DNA of 64,000 nucleotides from Bdellovibrionales bacterium CG12_big_fil_rev_8_21_14_0_65_38_15. GTDB taxonomy: Bacteria; Bdellovibrionota; Bacteriovoracia; Bacteriovoracales; Bacteriovoracaceae. The translations under genes were made by a program, and so were the position numbers. Shown piece by piece: positions 53,193 through 63,714 of the stretch. Positions within the stretch are counted from its first letter, which is position 1, and each line of letters starts with the position of its first letter. The notes under the pieces were generated by a model. It was not told the origin of the DNA, ran no database searches, and saw only the letters and a program-made list of their open reading frames with translations. The DNA lies in contig PCUW01000050.1 in the NCBI GenBank assembly GCA_002787775.1, forward strand, positions 50,774 to 114,773, written 5' to 3'.

Positions 53193-54952
53193 GCAATAGG
53201 TAAAACAATTCTAAAAATAGTTCCATTTGGCTGATTTGCATGAACACTAACGAGACCTTGATGTTTTTGAATGGCATGTTTGACGATCGCCAATCCAAGT
53301 CCAGTCCCACCAATTGCCCTCGATCTAGATTCATCGACTCTATAGAATCGTTCAAAAACTCTCTTCATTGCTGATTCTGGAATTCCAATCCCGTTATCTA
53401 CAATTTCAATAATATTTTTATCATTTTCAATAAATGATTTTATTAATATAAAACCATCTTGATCACTATATTTGATGGCGTTATCAAAAAGATTGGTTAG
53501 CACTTGTTCAAATAAATTAGGATCGACAAAAAGCTGATTCTGTTTAATCTCGGTCTTAAGTTTAATTTTCTTATAAAAATGGCTATGCGATAAATTAGCA
53601 AATACAGTTGAAGAAAGTTCATCAAGTTGAATTGTTTCTTTTTGAATAGAATCTCTAGACTCTAAGACTGAAAGGCTGAGTATATCTTGAAAAAGCGCAG
53701 TTAGACGGTTCACATTGTGCTCTATCTTGCTGGCATACTTGGTAAAATGCTCATGATCTTCAGCAGAAAGAGTCGACATGATTTGAGCGTAACCTTTAAG
53801 AGCTGTTAAAGGTGTGCGCACTTCGTGGGATACGTTGGCAACAAAGTCTTCCCTCATTTGTTGAAGAAGCTGGATCTCTGAAATGTCGTGAAAAATGCCA
53901 ACTGCACCAAAAGTCGATGCCGCGCTTTGAATAGGATAGGTTCTAAGTTCAAAGCTTTTATCAATGATTTTAATTTTCTTAATCACAGTTTTATTTAAAC
54001 GAATCGAATCTTGAAAAGACTTTCGAATATCAATATCTCGAATATAGTCAATAAGCTCAGCTTTAGTGTTGTTATCATTTTTAACTAAATTAAATAATTG
54101 ATAAAAAGTATTATTAGTTAAAATAATCTGCTCATTTTTATCAATCGCTAGAAGACCATCAGAAATAGATTCAACAATAGTAGAAATCTTCTCATTGGAA
54201 TCTTTAACTTCTCTGATCTGAGTATCAAGTTCTTTGTAAATTTGATCAACAGTAAGATCAACTTTTTCCCATTCATTATCCACTTCGATATTTGATCGAT
54301 CAATCGTGTGGTGACTACTTTTAAAAAGGCTAAGTTTTTTTTCAAGTCTTCGAAGTGGTGTTGCTACTTTAAGTGAAGAGAAAATGAAAATAAGTGTAAG
54401 TACGACAAAAACAGCAAATAAATTCTTAAGAACTAGCATCCTCATTTTTGAAAGATAATAGGCGAGATCATTTTGAGGCAAGGCAATTCTTAAAACTAAC
54501 GGTTGCTGTGATAAAGAATCAATCAGTCTTGTCGATGCATAGAGCATTTCTTTATCAATTGTTTTGCTTGCTCTTGCGGAATCGCCATGACCAACAGACA
54601 GGGCATCTATAAATTCTGGTCTATCTGCATGATTGACCATATTTTCAGCTTGGGCGTAATTATCACAAAGTACGTTTCCTTCATGATCCATAATAGTAAA
54701 GCGTTTGCCTGATTTTCTATCTAGTTGTTCGCACCAAGTAACGAGTTGCTGGGTTGTTGTTTGTTCGAAGGGCTTAGAAATAAATGATAAACTTTCTTTA
54801 AGGTCCTTAACGACGTAATCACTCATTCTTCTTTCTAGACCAAAATGCATTACGACATAGCCAATCATCAAGGCCAGCATCGTCCATACAAAATTTGAAA
54901 GTAAGACTCCGCGAGTAGCCTTTAATCTTAACTTTTTCCACAAACTATTCAT
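53189..54952 (-). CDS. phoR: Phosphate sensor histidine kinase
   Basis: The Met at 54952 is chosen because it overlaps the phoB stop by 8 nt and precedes the first membrane helix; the longer open frame inside phoB is not needed. The 587-residue protein has a transmembrane helix (about 17-40), a periplasmic domain (about 40-170) and a second helix (about 175-198). A HAMP-like linker and PAS domain (about 260-365) follow. The kinase core has VSHEVRTPLTALKGYAQI, NLFDNAIKYSDQDG, IVDNGIGIP and GGTGLGLAIVKHA. It phosphorylates PhoB under phosphate limitation. The periplasmic sensor domain is bigger than that of E. coli PhoR. Confidence 0.92.
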   Translation of the reverse strand: MNSLWKKLRLKATRGVLLSNFVWTMLALMIGYVVMHFGLERRMSDYVVKDLKESLSFISKPFEQTTTQQLVTWCEQLDRKSGKRFTIMDHEGNVLCDNYAQAENMVNHADRPEFIDALSVGHGDSARASKTIDKEMLYASTRLIDSLSQQPLVLRIALPQNDLAYYLSKMRMLVLKNLFAVFVVLTLIFIFSSLKVATPLRRLEKKLSLFKSSHHTIDRSNIEVDNEWEKVDLTVDQIYKELDTQIREVKDSNEKISTIVESISDGLLAIDKNEQIILTNNTFYQLFNLVKNDNNTKAELIDYIRDIDIRKSFQDSIRLNKTVIKKIKIIDKSFELRTYPIQSAASTFGAVGIFHDISEIQLLQQMREDFVANVSHEVRTPLTALKGYAQIMSTLSAEDHEHFTKYASKIEHNVNRLTALFQDILSLSVLESRDSIQKETIQLDELSSTVFANLSHSHFYKKIKLKTEIKQNQLFVDPNLFEQVLTNLFDNAIKYSDQDGFILIKSFIENDKNIIEIVDNGIGIPESAMKRVFERFYRVDESRSRAIGGTGLGLAIVKHAIQKHQGLVSVHANQPNGTIFRIVLPIA

Positions 54953-55655
54953 TAGGTTTAACTCTGTATCCGACACCTCTAATCGTTTCAATGATATTGG
55001 CATGCTCACCGAGTTTTTTTCTAAGACCAAAAATATGTGTATCAATCGTTCTGTCTGTCACATGGACTGGTCCGTCTTGAATTGATTCAACAAGTTGGTT
55101 TCTAGAAAAGGCACGACCTGAGTTTTTCATAAAAGTATGAAGAAGTTTAAACTCAGATAGAGTAAGCTCTACTTCAGCTTGATCGATCCAAACTTTACAT
55201 TGAACATGATCCAACGTAATTGAACCATTTTGTAATTTATCGGACTGCTGTTTCGATAAATTTGTTGTGACAGGGATTGAACGTCTAAGAAGTGACCTAA
55301 CCCTAGCAAGTAAGATCTGTGTCTCAAAAGGTTTGGTTAAATAGTCATCGGCCCCAGCATCTAGTCCTTCTACGATATCTTCAGTTTTTGAAAGTGCTGT
55401 TAATAATAAAATGGGTTTTTGATTTGTAGGCCTATAAAGTTTAATGAACTTACAAATATCAGTACCATTAGCTCCAGGTAACATTCTATCTAAGACAAAT
55501 AAATCGGGTTGATCTTCGGCTGACTTCGCTTGGATGGCTTCTAGGGCTTCTTGTCCGTTTTGATGAATTTCTACCTGATATCCGGCTTTTGTAAGTTGGA
55601 AATTAAGAATATCACAAATTGATTCTTCATCTTCGACTAAAAAGATTTTCGACAT
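54945..55655 (-). CDS. phoB: Phosphate regulon response regulator
   Basis: This 236-residue OmpR-type regulator has receiver acidic pair VEDEESI, phospho-acceptor Asp in FVLDRMLPG, and LTALSKTEDIV and KPFE. A winged-helix DNA-binding domain follows (LTLSEFKLLHTFM, GRAFSRNQLVESI, VTDRTIDTHIFGLRKKLG, TIRGVGYRV). It abuts phoU without a gap and overlaps phoR by 8 nt. Confidence 0.95.
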   Translation of the reverse strand: MSKIFLVEDEESICDILNFQLTKAGYQVEIHQNGQEALEAIQAKSAEDQPDLFVLDRMLPGANGTDICKFIKLYRPTNQKPILLLTALSKTEDIVEGLDAGADDYLTKPFETQILLARVRSLLRRSIPVTTNLSKQQSDKLQNGSITLDHVQCKVWIDQAEVELTLSEFKLLHTFMKNSGRAFSRNQLVESIQDGPVHVTDRTIDTHIFGLRKKLGEHANIIETIRGVGYRVKPNE

Positions 55656-56309
55656 TTAGACCTCTTCACCTTTGAGATATTTTTGAGCAATGCTTTCGCC
55701 TTTGCCATGCCTAATATCATCTCCAGAAACAAGAAAAATTACATCTTCTGCAATATTTGTCGTTAGATCACCAATTCGTTCTAAATTCTTGGCAACACGA
55801 ATAACAGAAAATCCTTCTTCAAAAGTAATCTCACCAGTTTGCATTCTACCCAAGAATACCTTGATCACTTCGCGATTTAAATCGTTAATATTTTGATCTC
55901 TTTGAATAACATCCGTAGCTTTTCTTACATCTGCTTCGACAAAAGCATCAATAGCCGATTTAACCATCTGTAAAACTTCAGTGGTCATCGTATTGATTAG
56001 TGGATATTGACCTTTAACTTTAACTCCCCAATGGGTAATGCTAACAGCTTGGTCAGCCATTCTTTCTAGTTCTGCGTTAATTTTCATGACCGACAGGGCC
56101 ATTCTTAAATCCCTCGCAATAGGTGTTTTTAGAGCAATATACTTGAAGACATCGTCATCAATACTTTTATGATACTGATTAACTTCGTTTTCGATGGCAA
56201 AAATTTCATCAAGAGAAACACGACGATCAAGCGCTAATGCTAGTATCTTTTCAACTAACGCACTCATTTTAATAATTTCTGTGCGCAGTTCTTCGCTACT
56301 TAGACTCAT
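55656..56309 (-). CDS. phoU: Phosphate signalling protein PhoU
   Basis: This 217-residue helical protein has two PhoU repeats, [18 protein letters not shown] and [13 protein letters not shown], and metal-binding-type segments (LNREVIKVF and [16 protein letters not shown]). PhoU mediates contact between the Pst transporter and PhoR to switch off the Pho response. Its start overlaps the pstB stop by 4 nt. Confidence 0.95.
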   Translation of the reverse strand: MSLSSEELRTEIIKMSALVEKILALALDRRVSLDEIFAIENEVNQYHKSIDDDVFKYIALKTPIARDLRMALSVMKINAELERMADQAVSITHWGVKVKGQYPLINTMTTEVLQMVKSAIDAFVEADVRKATDVIQRDQNINDLNREVIKVFLGRMQTGEITFEEGFSVIRVAKNLERIGDLTTNIAEDVIFLVSGDDIRHGKGESIAQKYLKGEEV

Positions 56310-57073
56310 CCGAATCTCCCGGTTATATAATCTTCTGTTTTTGTTTTTTTAGGATTGGTAAATATGACCTCTGACGGTCCATGCTCGATCAATTCTCCAA
56401 GCATTAAAAAACTTGTAAAATCGGCGACACGAGCAGCTTGCTGCATATTATGTGTTACGACGATTACTGTATATTCTTCTTTGAGTGTTTGCATTAATTC
56501 TTCAATTTTAGCTGAAGCGATAGGATCAAGTGCGCTGGTTGGCTCATCCATTAATAAGACAGGAGGATTGACGGCTAGAGCTCTAGCTATACACAGACGC
56601 TGCTGTTGTCCACCAGATAGACTTGTTCCTTGTTTTTGAAGCTTCTCTTTGACTTCATCCCAAAGCGCTGCTTTTTTTAAACACTTTTGAGCCGCTTCCA
56701 TTAAAACATCTTTTCGTTTTTCACCTTGAAGTTTTAAACCGATCACGACGTTGTCAAATATTGATAGGGCAGGAAAGGGGTTCGGCTTTTGAAAAACCAT
56801 TCCGATATGCCTTCGAAGTTCAACGGGGTCAACATTTGGAGCAAAAATATTTTGTCCCAAAAGAAGAGCCTCTCCTGATAACCTAGCTCCTGGAACTTCT
56901 TCATGAATACGATTCAGGCATCGAAGATATGTACTCTTTCCACAACCTGATGGGCCAATAATCGCGGTAATACTTTTTCGTGAGTAATTGTTGGAGACAT
57001 TTTTTACTGCGTGAAAGTTTCCAAACCAAGCATTTAGATTTTTTACTTCAAGAACATTATCTGATTCACTCAT
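56306..57073 (-). CDS. pstB: Phosphate ABC transporter ATP-binding protein
   Basis: The Met at 57073 is preferred, one base after the pstA stop; the frame extends to 57106 inside pstA. The 255-residue ATPase has Walker [11 protein letters not shown]-loop [10 protein letters not shown], signature [15 protein letters not shown], Walker [12 protein letters not shown] and the switch His in VTHNM. It powers high-affinity phosphate import by PstCA. Confidence 0.96.
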   Translation of the reverse strand: MSESDNVLEVKNLNAWFGNFHAVKNVSNNYSRKSITAIIGPSGCGKSTYLRCLNRIHEEVPGARLSGEALLLGQNIFAPNVDPVELRRHIGMVFQKPNPFPALSIFDNVVIGLKLQGEKRKDVLMEAAQKCLKKAALWDEVKEKLQKQGTSLSGGQQQRLCIARALAVNPPVLLMDEPTSALDPIASAKIEELMQTLKEEYTVIVVTHNMQQAARVADFTSFLMLGELIEHGPSEVIFTNPKKTKTEDYITGRFG

Positions 57074-57074
57074 T

Positions 57075-57929
57075 TTAGCTCCGCTTAAAAAACTCTTTAA
57101 TGGCACTTGGATTTAGAATAGCTCGAGCTCCAAGATTAACTCCAATGACAAGCATAATTAACACAAAAGCTCCTGCCCACGATTGGCGTTGCCAATCTTC
57201 GAAGGGGCTAATGGCGTAAGTGTAGATTTGAACTGGCAAGCTTGCCATTGGCTCCATTGGTGATGATGAGAGATACATATTACCAAATGCTGTGAAAAGC
57301 AGAGGAGCTGTTTCACCACTAGCGCGAGCAACGGCGAGCATAACGCCTGTGAATAATGCACTTAAATTTCCACGGACAATGATAAATAGAATAACCTTCC
57401 AACGAGGTAGTCCTAAAGCAAGACCAGCTTCTCTTATATGATTCGGAACAAGCTTAAGAATTTCTTCGGAAGACCTTATGACGACGGGAAGAATAATAAG
57501 AGAGAGAGCAAAGGCGCCTGATAAGGCCGAAAATGTTTTAAATGGAACAACTAAGAGAATATAGGCAAAAATACCGATAATAATAGATGGTATGCCTGTC
57601 ATGACATCTGTCGCTATACGAAGTGACTTGGAGATACCACCTTTTCCAAACTCAGAAAGATAGATTCCACCAATGATTCCTAAAGGAACAGCAATCAAAC
57701 TTCCAAGCGCAACCATATAGATTGTACCTAAGATTGCATGCATCATTCCACCACCAACATCTCCAACAGGAGCTGGTAGCTGAGTGAAAAAATTCAGATC
57801 AAGTGAGCTTGCACCTTTTTGTAAAATAAAACTTGTGACGAGTATAAGCGGTGTTAAACAGATCGCAGCTGCTAAACTTAGTGAGATGATAAAAAACTTG
57901 TTACGTAATTTTCTCCATTTATAGTTCAT
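57075..57929 (-). CDS. pstA: Phosphate ABC transporter permease
   Basis: This 284-residue permease has six membrane spans. The ABC-coupling EAA loop reads [18 protein letters not shown], and [13 protein letters not shown] and [15 protein letters not shown] are also present. It forms the translocation channel with PstC. It overlaps pstC by 4 nt. Confidence 0.95.
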   Translation of the reverse strand: MNYKWRKLRNKFFIISLSLAAAICLTPLILVTSFILQKGASSLDLNFFTQLPAPVGDVGGGMMHAILGTIYMVALGSLIAVPLGIIGGIYLSEFGKGGISKSLRIATDVMTGIPSIIIGIFAYILLVVPFKTFSALSGAFALSLIILPVVIRSSEEILKLVPNHIREAGLALGLPRWKVILFIIVRGNLSALFTGVMLAVARASGETAPLLFTAFGNMYLSSSPMEPMASLPVQIYTYAISPFEDWQRQSWAGAFVLIMLVIGVNLGARAILNPSAIKEFFKRS

Positions 57930-58930
57930 GATCTCTTCTCTTTTCTTTCACTTTTAGAAAGAGGAGAAAACTTCCAAACAATAAACCTTGCTGCAGAGTT
58001 GACGATCAAGGTGACTGCAAAAAGAAGAAGTCCTACAAAACAAAGAGAAGAAAGATGCAATCCAGCACTTGCCTCGGCATACTCATTAGCAATAACTGAC
58101 GACATTGTCGCACCAGGTGCAAATAAAGAAAGAGTAATTTTAGATGAATTACCAATAACCATGGCGACGGCCATCGTCTCTCCGAGTGCTCTACCAAAAC
58201 CTAAAACGATGGCACCCGTTATTCCTGAAAAAGAAGGTCTAAGTACTGCAAGTTTAATCATCTCTTCTCTTGTTGCACCCAAGGCCAGTGCAGCTTCTTT
58301 TTGATGCTGAGGAATTGTTTTAAAAACCTCACGTGTAATTGAAGTGATGGTTGGTAGTATCATGGTGGCAAGAATGATTGAAGCTGTGAGTATTCCTATG
58401 CCAAAGCTTGGTCCTTGAAAAAATGGTAAAAAGCCAAGTGTTGATTTTAAAAATGGAGTTATCGATTCACGAACTAGTGGAGCAAGGAAAAAGAGCCCCC
58501 AAAGACCAAAAACAATTGAAGGAATCGCTGCGATCATTTCCACAAAAAGACCAAGGACCTGGCCAAGTTTTAAAGGTAAAATTTCTGTGATGAAAATAGC
58601 AACCATAACACTAATAGGTGCAGCAATTAACAGTGCTAAGATTGATGTAATGAGAGTTCCATATAAAAAGGAGAGAACCCCAAATTCTTCTGAGATTGGA
58701 TCCCATGTACTATTGGTTAAAAAATCAGAACCAAACTCATTGATAGCTTCAGAGGACATTTGAACTAAGAGAATAACCATCAAAATCAGAGTCGCCAAAA
58801 TCGCTATGGCAACGGTCTGCATGACTATTTTGGCAATTTTATCTCCAAACTCACCCGATAGACGAGTTTGGAGTTTATGCTGACTTAAAAATTTAAACTG
58901 TTCTTTAGTTTGTTCCACTTTTCTTAACAA
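57926..58930 (-). CDS. pstC: Phosphate ABC transporter permease
   Basis: This permease has 334 residues from a TTG at 58930, or 330 from GTG at 58918. Both lie within the end of pstS (overlap 26 or 14 bases). AGAGG directly before the TTG favours the GTG slightly. It has six membrane spans, AAIPSIVFGLWGLF, the coupling loop QHQKEAALALGATREEMI and RALGETMAVAMVIGN. It carries an extended cytosolic N-terminus of about 40 residues. Confidence 0.93.
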   Translation of the reverse strand: MLRKVEQTKEQFKFLSQHKLQTRLSGEFGDKIAKIVMQTVAIAILATLILMVILLVQMSSEAINEFGSDFLTNSTWDPISEEFGVLSFLYGTLITSILALLIAAPISVMVAIFITEILPLKLGQVLGLFVEMIAAIPSIVFGLWGLFFLAPLVRESITPFLKSTLGFLPFFQGPSFGIGILTASIILATMILPTITSITREVFKTIPQHQKEAALALGATREEMIKLAVLRPSFSGITGAIVLGFGRALGETMAVAMVIGNSSKITLSLFAPGATMSSVIANEYAEASAGLHLSSLCFVGLLLFAVTLIVNSAARFIVWKFSPLSKSERKEKRS

Positions 58931-59909
58931 CCTCTAATAACTGGGCAGCCAGGTTTTTTGGAAGTGGGGCGTAGTGAAGCTCTTTTGCAAATTCTTGTCC
59001 ATCACTTAATGCCCAAAGAAGAAACTTCTTCACTTCTTTAAGTTGCACTGTTTCGGCTTTGTTAGGCAACAAAATATAAGTAAAAGCAGAAATAGGGTAA
59101 GCGTTGGCATCAGCTGCATTAACGATTGAGCCTTTAAAGCCATGTTTTGCTATATCAGTTTTCGCAGCAGAGGCGCTGATTCCTTCAATTGAAGGTTGAA
59201 TGAAATTTCCTGCAGCATTTTTAAGAGCCACGGTTTTAAGATTATTGTTTAAAGCATAAGCAAGCTCGATATAACCAATCGCACCTGGAGTCTGCTTCAC
59301 CATATTTGTAACGCCTTCGTTTCCTTTTCCACCAATTCCAGCAGGCCATGAGACTGCTTTTCCTTGACCAACTTTTTCTTTAAAGTCACTTGATATTGTC
59401 GCAAGATAGTCTGTGAAAATATTCGTCGTCCCAGATCCATCAGCTCTATAGACAGGAAGGATATCTTTTTCTGGAAGATTTAGAGTCGGATTAAGTTTTT
59501 TAATATCTTGATGATTCCATTTTGCAATATTACCAAGATAGATATTAACAAGGGTTTTTCCATCAAGTTTTAACTCACCATTTAAACCTTCAACATTGTA
59601 AGCGATAGTCACCGCACCAAGAATAGTTGGAATATGTTGAATGGAGTATTTTACTTTTGATGTTTCTTTATCAAGCATTGGAGCATCAGTTGCACCAAAA
59701 TCAACCGTTTCTTTAATGACTTGGCGAATTCCTCCACCTGAGCCAATCGATTGATAATTAAACTGAACATCCTTATTTAATTTTTGATATTCTGAAAACC
59801 ACTTTGAATAGATCGGGTATGGAAATGTTGCTCCGGCGCCGTTGACCTTTATAAGGGCGAAAGATGGTTGTGCAAAAATGAAGGCCAATAATAAGCAAGT
59901 AAAACGCAT
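58905..59909 (-). CDS. pstS: Phosphate-binding protein
   Basis: The Met at 59909 follows GGGAG and begins a signal peptide (about 1-18, IFAQPSFA); the longer frame to 59948 lacks support. The 334-residue periplasmic protein binds phosphate for PstCAB. It has VNGAGATFPYPIYSKWF, the GSGGGIRQV and GATDAPM phosphate loops, and YRADGSGTTNIFTDYL. It is first in the pst-phoU-phoBR operon and has a candidate Pho box upstream. Confidence 0.96.
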   Translation of the reverse strand: MRFTCLLLAFIFAQPSFALIKVNGAGATFPYPIYSKWFSEYQKLNKDVQFNYQSIGSGGGIRQVIKETVDFGATDAPMLDKETSKVKYSIQHIPTILGAVTIAYNVEGLNGELKLDGKTLVNIYLGNIAKWNHQDIKKLNPTLNLPEKDILPVYRADGSGTTNIFTDYLATISSDFKEKVGQGKAVSWPAGIGGKGNEGVTNMVKQTPGAIGYIELAYALNNNLKTVALKNAAGNFIQPSIEGISASAAKTDIAKHGFKGSIVNAADANAYPISAFTYILLPNKAETVQLKEVKKFLLWALSDGQEFAKELHYAPLPKNLAAQLLEVVKKSGTN

Positions 59910-59939
59910 ATAAACTCCCTTAGAGAAGATTTGATCTGC

Positions 59940-59990
59940 GTTATACATATCAAAGCGGGTATGCTTTCGGATTAGGATTCTGTTAGGATT
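59940..59990 (-). promoter_or_regulatory. Candidate Pho box and promoter of pstS
   Basis: The plus strand has TTAGGATT twice at 59972-59979 and 59983-59990, an 11-base period as in PhoB boxes (7-bp direct repeats with 4-bp spacers). On the minus strand TATAAC (plus 59940-59945) can serve as the pstS -10. It lies between divergent pstS and ggt. Confidence 0.45.
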
Positions 59991-60020
59991 ATGCTCAATA
60001 TTGATTAAGCCGGAGTCCCT

Positions 60021-61739
60021 ATGAAGTTTGTTTTAGCTTTAGTACTACTTACAAGTTGTGCCCAATTTTCAAATAATATCGTCACTGCCCCCTTAGCTGC
60101 AGGACAAACTCGAGAAGGACACGAGGCAAGTGGTCAAAAATGGGCTATTGCGACCCAAGGTGATGCGGCAAGTCAGGCAGGCGCCAGAATGTTCGCCCTA
60201 GGTGGGAATGCTGTTGATGCTGCTGCGGCTATCTCGTTCACTATTTCGGTTGAAAGACCTCAATCAACTGGAATTGGAGGCGGAGGATTCTTGCTACTGC
60301 ACGGGCCTAGCCTAGAAGCACCCATCGCTTTTGATTTTCGTGAAAAAGCACCTCTTAAGTCTAATTCAAAAATGTATCTAGATAAAAATGGCAAAGAGAT
60401 TAAAGGTAAATCTTTAGATGGAATTTTTGCTGTCGGTGTTCCAGGCCTAGTCGCTGGAGTCATTGAAGTTCATCGTCGATATGGTTTACTGGACCTCGCT
60501 GAAGTGCTTAAACCTTCAATCGAATTAGCCCGAAAAGGATTTTCTATTTACCCTGAGCTAGCTAGAGCGATTAAGGCAAGATCAGATGTTCTTTCAACGT
60601 ATAAAGATTCTAAAAAAATATTTTTACATACTGATGGCTCTCCAAAAATTGAGGGAGAAGTTTTAGTCCAAGAAGATTTGGCCAAGACGCTAGAAGTTAT
60701 CGCAAAAAAAGGTCACGATGGATTTTATAAAGGCGAAGTGGCACAGAAAATCATCCAAGAGCACCAGCGCCATGGTGGCTTAATGACTCAAAAAGACCTT
60801 GATATTTATAATGTGAAAATGCGAAAGCCTGTTTATGGCAGCTATAATGAATTTGATATTTACTCAATGTCACCTCCAAGCTCAGGAGGAATTCATGTGA
60901 TTCAAATTTTAAATACTGTTGAAAAAGATCATTTGAAAACTTTTGGACCTCAAGACTACAGAAGTGTTCACCTTATTTCTTCGGCCATGCAACAAGCTTT
61001 TGCTGATCGTGCGACTCATTTAGGTGACGCGGATTTTGTCAAAGTTCCAACAGAACAATTAACATCAAAACATTTTGCCGGAAAAGTTCGAGTGAAGATT
61101 CCAAATGATAAAGCTCTTAAACAAAGTGAAGTTCAAGCTGGATCGTTCGACTTTACTGAGCATGATGAAACAACACATTTTAGTGTTATGGATAATGAAG
61201 GCTTAGTTGTTTCGTCTACCCAAACAATTAATGGCTGGTTTGGTTCAGGAGTTGTCGCACAGGGGACAGGTATCGTTCTCAATAACGAAATGGATGATTT
61301 CTCAACTAAGGCGGGTGCTATGAACCTTTTTGGTGCAGTTGGAAGTAATCAAAATCTTGTTGAGCCACAAAAGCGTCCACTTTCAAGTATGTCGCCAACA
61401 ATTGTTTTAAAATATGGAAAGCCCTTTATGGCGCTTGGAACACCTTCGGGCACAAGAATTTTAACTTGTGTGGCGCAAACACTGCTTAATCGACTTGAAT
61501 TTGACCTTCCTCTTTGGGAGTCAGTCTCAGCGCTTCGTTATCACCAACAATGGGCACCTGATCAATTAAGATTTGAAGAAGTTGAGATACCATCACGTTT
61601 AAAAGAAAAATTAGAATCGATGGGACATAAGATTGTTCAAAAGGATCTTGGTTGTAAAATTCAGGCCATCGAAAAAGATGGCCAGTCGATTCATGCTGTT
61701 GCTGATCCAAGAGGCGAGGGTAGGGCGTTAGCTCAATAA
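60021..61739 (+). CDS. ggt: Gamma-glutamyltranspeptidase, lipoprotein
   Basis: This 572-residue protein has a lipoprotein signal ending LLTSC (Cys13). The proenzyme region has ALGGNAVDAAAAISF and STGIGGGGFLLLH, with a substrate Arg in DFREKAP. The catalytic Thr of autocleavage lies in DETTHFSVMD, followed by QTINGWFGSG and RPLSSMSPTIV. It cleaves or transfers the gamma-glutamyl group of glutathione in the periplasm. Length is canonical. It ends 12 bases inside the convergent feoB. Confidence 0.96.
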   Translation: MKFVLALVLLTSCAQFSNNIVTAPLAAGQTREGHEASGQKWAIATQGDAASQAGARMFALGGNAVDAAAAISFTISVERPQSTGIGGGGFLLLHGPSLEAPIAFDFREKAPLKSNSKMYLDKNGKEIKGKSLDGIFAVGVPGLVAGVIEVHRRYGLLDLAEVLKPSIELARKGFSIYPELARAIKARSDVLSTYKDSKKIFLHTDGSPKIEGEVLVQEDLAKTLEVIAKKGHDGFYKGEVAQKIIQEHQRHGGLMTQKDLDIYNVKMRKPVYGSYNEFDIYSMSPPSSGGIHVIQILNTVEKDHLKTFGPQDYRSVHLISSAMQQAFADRATHLGDADFVKVPTEQLTSKHFAGKVRVKIPNDKALKQSEVQAGSFDFTEHDETTHFSVMDNEGLVVSSTQTINGWFGSGVVAQGTGIVLNNEMDDFSTKAGAMNLFGAVGSNQNLVEPQKRPLSSMSPTIVLKYGKPFMALGTPSGTRILTCVAQTLLNRLEFDLPLWESVSALRYHQQWAPDQLRFEEVEIPSRLKEKLESMGHKIVQKDLGCKIQAIEKDGQSIHAVADPRGEGRALAQ

Positions 61740-63707
61740 GCGGTAAGCCACAAAGGCGCCGCCGTAAGCGAGAAGCCCCATATAACTAAACATGATGATG
61801 GGAATTTTCCATCCACCCGTCTCACGCCTTAAGATCGCTAGTGTTGAAGTGCACTGCAAAGAAAAGACGAAGAAAATGAGAATGGACCAAGCAGTGGCTA
61901 ATGTATAAACAGGCTTTCCAGTATCTGCCCATGTTTCTGCTAGCAACTTTTCTCTTAGACTTGAACTTTCTTCATCAACGTCACCAAGCGAATAGATTGT
62001 TCCAATCGCACTTACAAATAACTCACGAGCGCCAAAGGCGACCAGCATACCAACGCCAATCTTCCAATCCATTCCGATTGGTTTAATAACGGGCTCAATT
62101 GTTCTGCCCATGGTTCCAAGCATTGATTGCTGGAGTGAAATACCAGCTTGCTCTTCAGGTGATTTGCCCTCAAGAAGTTCAGGGTTTGGACTTGGGAATG
62201 TTGATAAAATCCAAATAAGAATGGATAAGCCTAAAATAATTGTTCCTGCTTTTGTTAAAAAGGTCTTACCTTTTTTCCAGGATTGTTTAAAAGCCGTTTT
62301 TAATGATGGTCTTTGATAAAGAGGAAGATCAATAATAAAGTTTCCAGTTTCACCTTTAAAATAAGAAAGACGTAACAGCTTGGCGATAATTAAAGCAGCG
62401 AAACTTCCAAGAAAGTATAGAAAGAAAAATGATAGAGCTTGAGCATTAAAGATACCGAAGACTGTTGTAGCAGGAACAAAAGTTCCAATTAAAAGAATAT
62501 AAACAGGCAATCTAGCTGAACAAGTAATTAATGGGATGGTCATTAGAGTAGCGTAGCGCTCTCTTGGATTTGGAATAGTTCTGGTGGCCATGATGCCAGG
62601 GATGGCGCATGCAAAGCCAGACATATAGGGAAGAAACGCTTTGCCGTTTAAGCCGAAAACGCCCATGATTCTATCTGTCACGACAGCAGCTCTAGCGATA
62701 TATCCAGATTGCTCTAATAAAGAAAGTAGAAAGAACAAAGCCATAATCTGAGGAAGGAAAACAACAACCCCACCAACACCGCCAAATATTCCATCAACGA
62801 TTAATGATTTAAAATGACCTTCTGGTAAGTAGTTACCGATCAGTTCACCAACCGTGACGATTACACTTTCTGATAAATCCATGGCAGGACCTGCCCAAGT
62901 ATAAATAGCATCGAAAATGAAATAAAAGATGGCAGCGAAAATGATTCCACCAAGCCATGGGTTTAAAACAAAGCGATCAATCTTTTGAGTAAGTAAGGCT
63001 TTAGCGTCATTTGGTCGAGATAGACTACCAAGCACATCCCTGGCTTTCATATGGTACCAGTTAATGAGATCAGTAATTTGCTTTGTATCTTCTATGACTT
63101 CTATTTTTGCAGAGTGATCTCCAGCAGGAAGAAATTCATGAGCTTCTTTTGTAATTTGTAATTTTTTAACGGTTTCAACTTGGCTTGAAAGATCAAGGCT
63201 TCTAATAAATGCTTCGACTGTTTTTGAAGAGGCATTTAGAGCAGATATTGGAAGTACTCTTGCTCCAATCTTCTTTTCTAGCTCGGCTCTTCTCGTTGGA
63301 TCAATTTCGCCTAGATCATCCTTGTTAATAATAATCGCGATATTTTCAGCACCAACAATATCTTTAACAGCTAACGCTAAAGACATAGACGCTTCAACAC
63401 GTTGCCAATCTAAAAGGAGTAAGACTTTTTGAGCTCCATCTTTGCCTTCAAGATTTAAAAGAGCTTTAACCGTAACCCCTTCATCGAGAGAAGAAGGAAC
63501 AAGATTATAAATACCTGGAAGATCAACTAGTTTTAGGCGTATATCTCCGTCTTTGTCAGACTTGATATCAGCTTTGCCCATATCAACAGTGATACCAGAG
63601 TAATTAGAAACTTTTCTATTGCCACCAGTAAGCAAATTAAAAAATGTGGATTTCCCAGCGTTTGGAAATCCTACAAGAAGAAGAGTTGCTGTTACTTGTT
63701 GAAGCAT
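61728..63707 (-). CDS. feoB: Ferrous iron transporter FeoB
   Basis: The 659-residue protein has a cytosolic GTPase domain with G1 GFPNAGKST, G3 DLPGIYNL and G4 INKDD (about 1-170), a helical spacer, and a polytopic core with two gate motifs. These include LPYMSGFACAIPGIMATRT and LITCSARLPVYILL. Cysteines in FACAIPG and the TCSARLP region are the family's ion-path residues. It is shorter than E. coli FeoB (773). It imports Fe2+. A gap of 7 bases separates it from feoA. Confidence 0.96.
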   Translation of the reverse strand: MLQQVTATLLLVGFPNAGKSTFFNLLTGGNRKVSNYSGITVDMGKADIKSDKDGDIRLKLVDLPGIYNLVPSSLDEGVTVKALLNLEGKDGAQKVLLLLDWQRVEASMSLALAVKDIVGAENIAIIINKDDLGEIDPTRRAELEKKIGARVLPISALNASSKTVEAFIRSLDLSSQVETVKKLQITKEAHEFLPAGDHSAKIEVIEDTKQITDLINWYHMKARDVLGSLSRPNDAKALLTQKIDRFVLNPWLGGIIFAAIFYFIFDAIYTWAGPAMDLSESVIVTVGELIGNYLPEGHFKSLIVDGIFGGVGGVVVFLPQIMALFFLLSLLEQSGYIARAAVVTDRIMGVFGLNGKAFLPYMSGFACAIPGIMATRTIPNPRERYATLMTIPLITCSARLPVYILLIGTFVPATTVFGIFNAQALSFFFLYFLGSFAALIIAKLLRLSYFKGETGNFIIDLPLYQRPSLKTAFKQSWKKGKTFLTKAGTIILGLSILIWILSTFPSPNPELLEGKSPEEQAGISLQQSMLGTMGRTIEPVIKPIGMDWKIGVGMLVAFGARELFVSAIGTIYSLGDVDEESSSLREKLLAETWADTGKPVYTLATAWSILIFFVFSLQCTSTLAILRRETGGWKIPIIMFSYMGLLAYGGAFVAYRLLS

Positions 63708-63714
63708 AGTTTAC

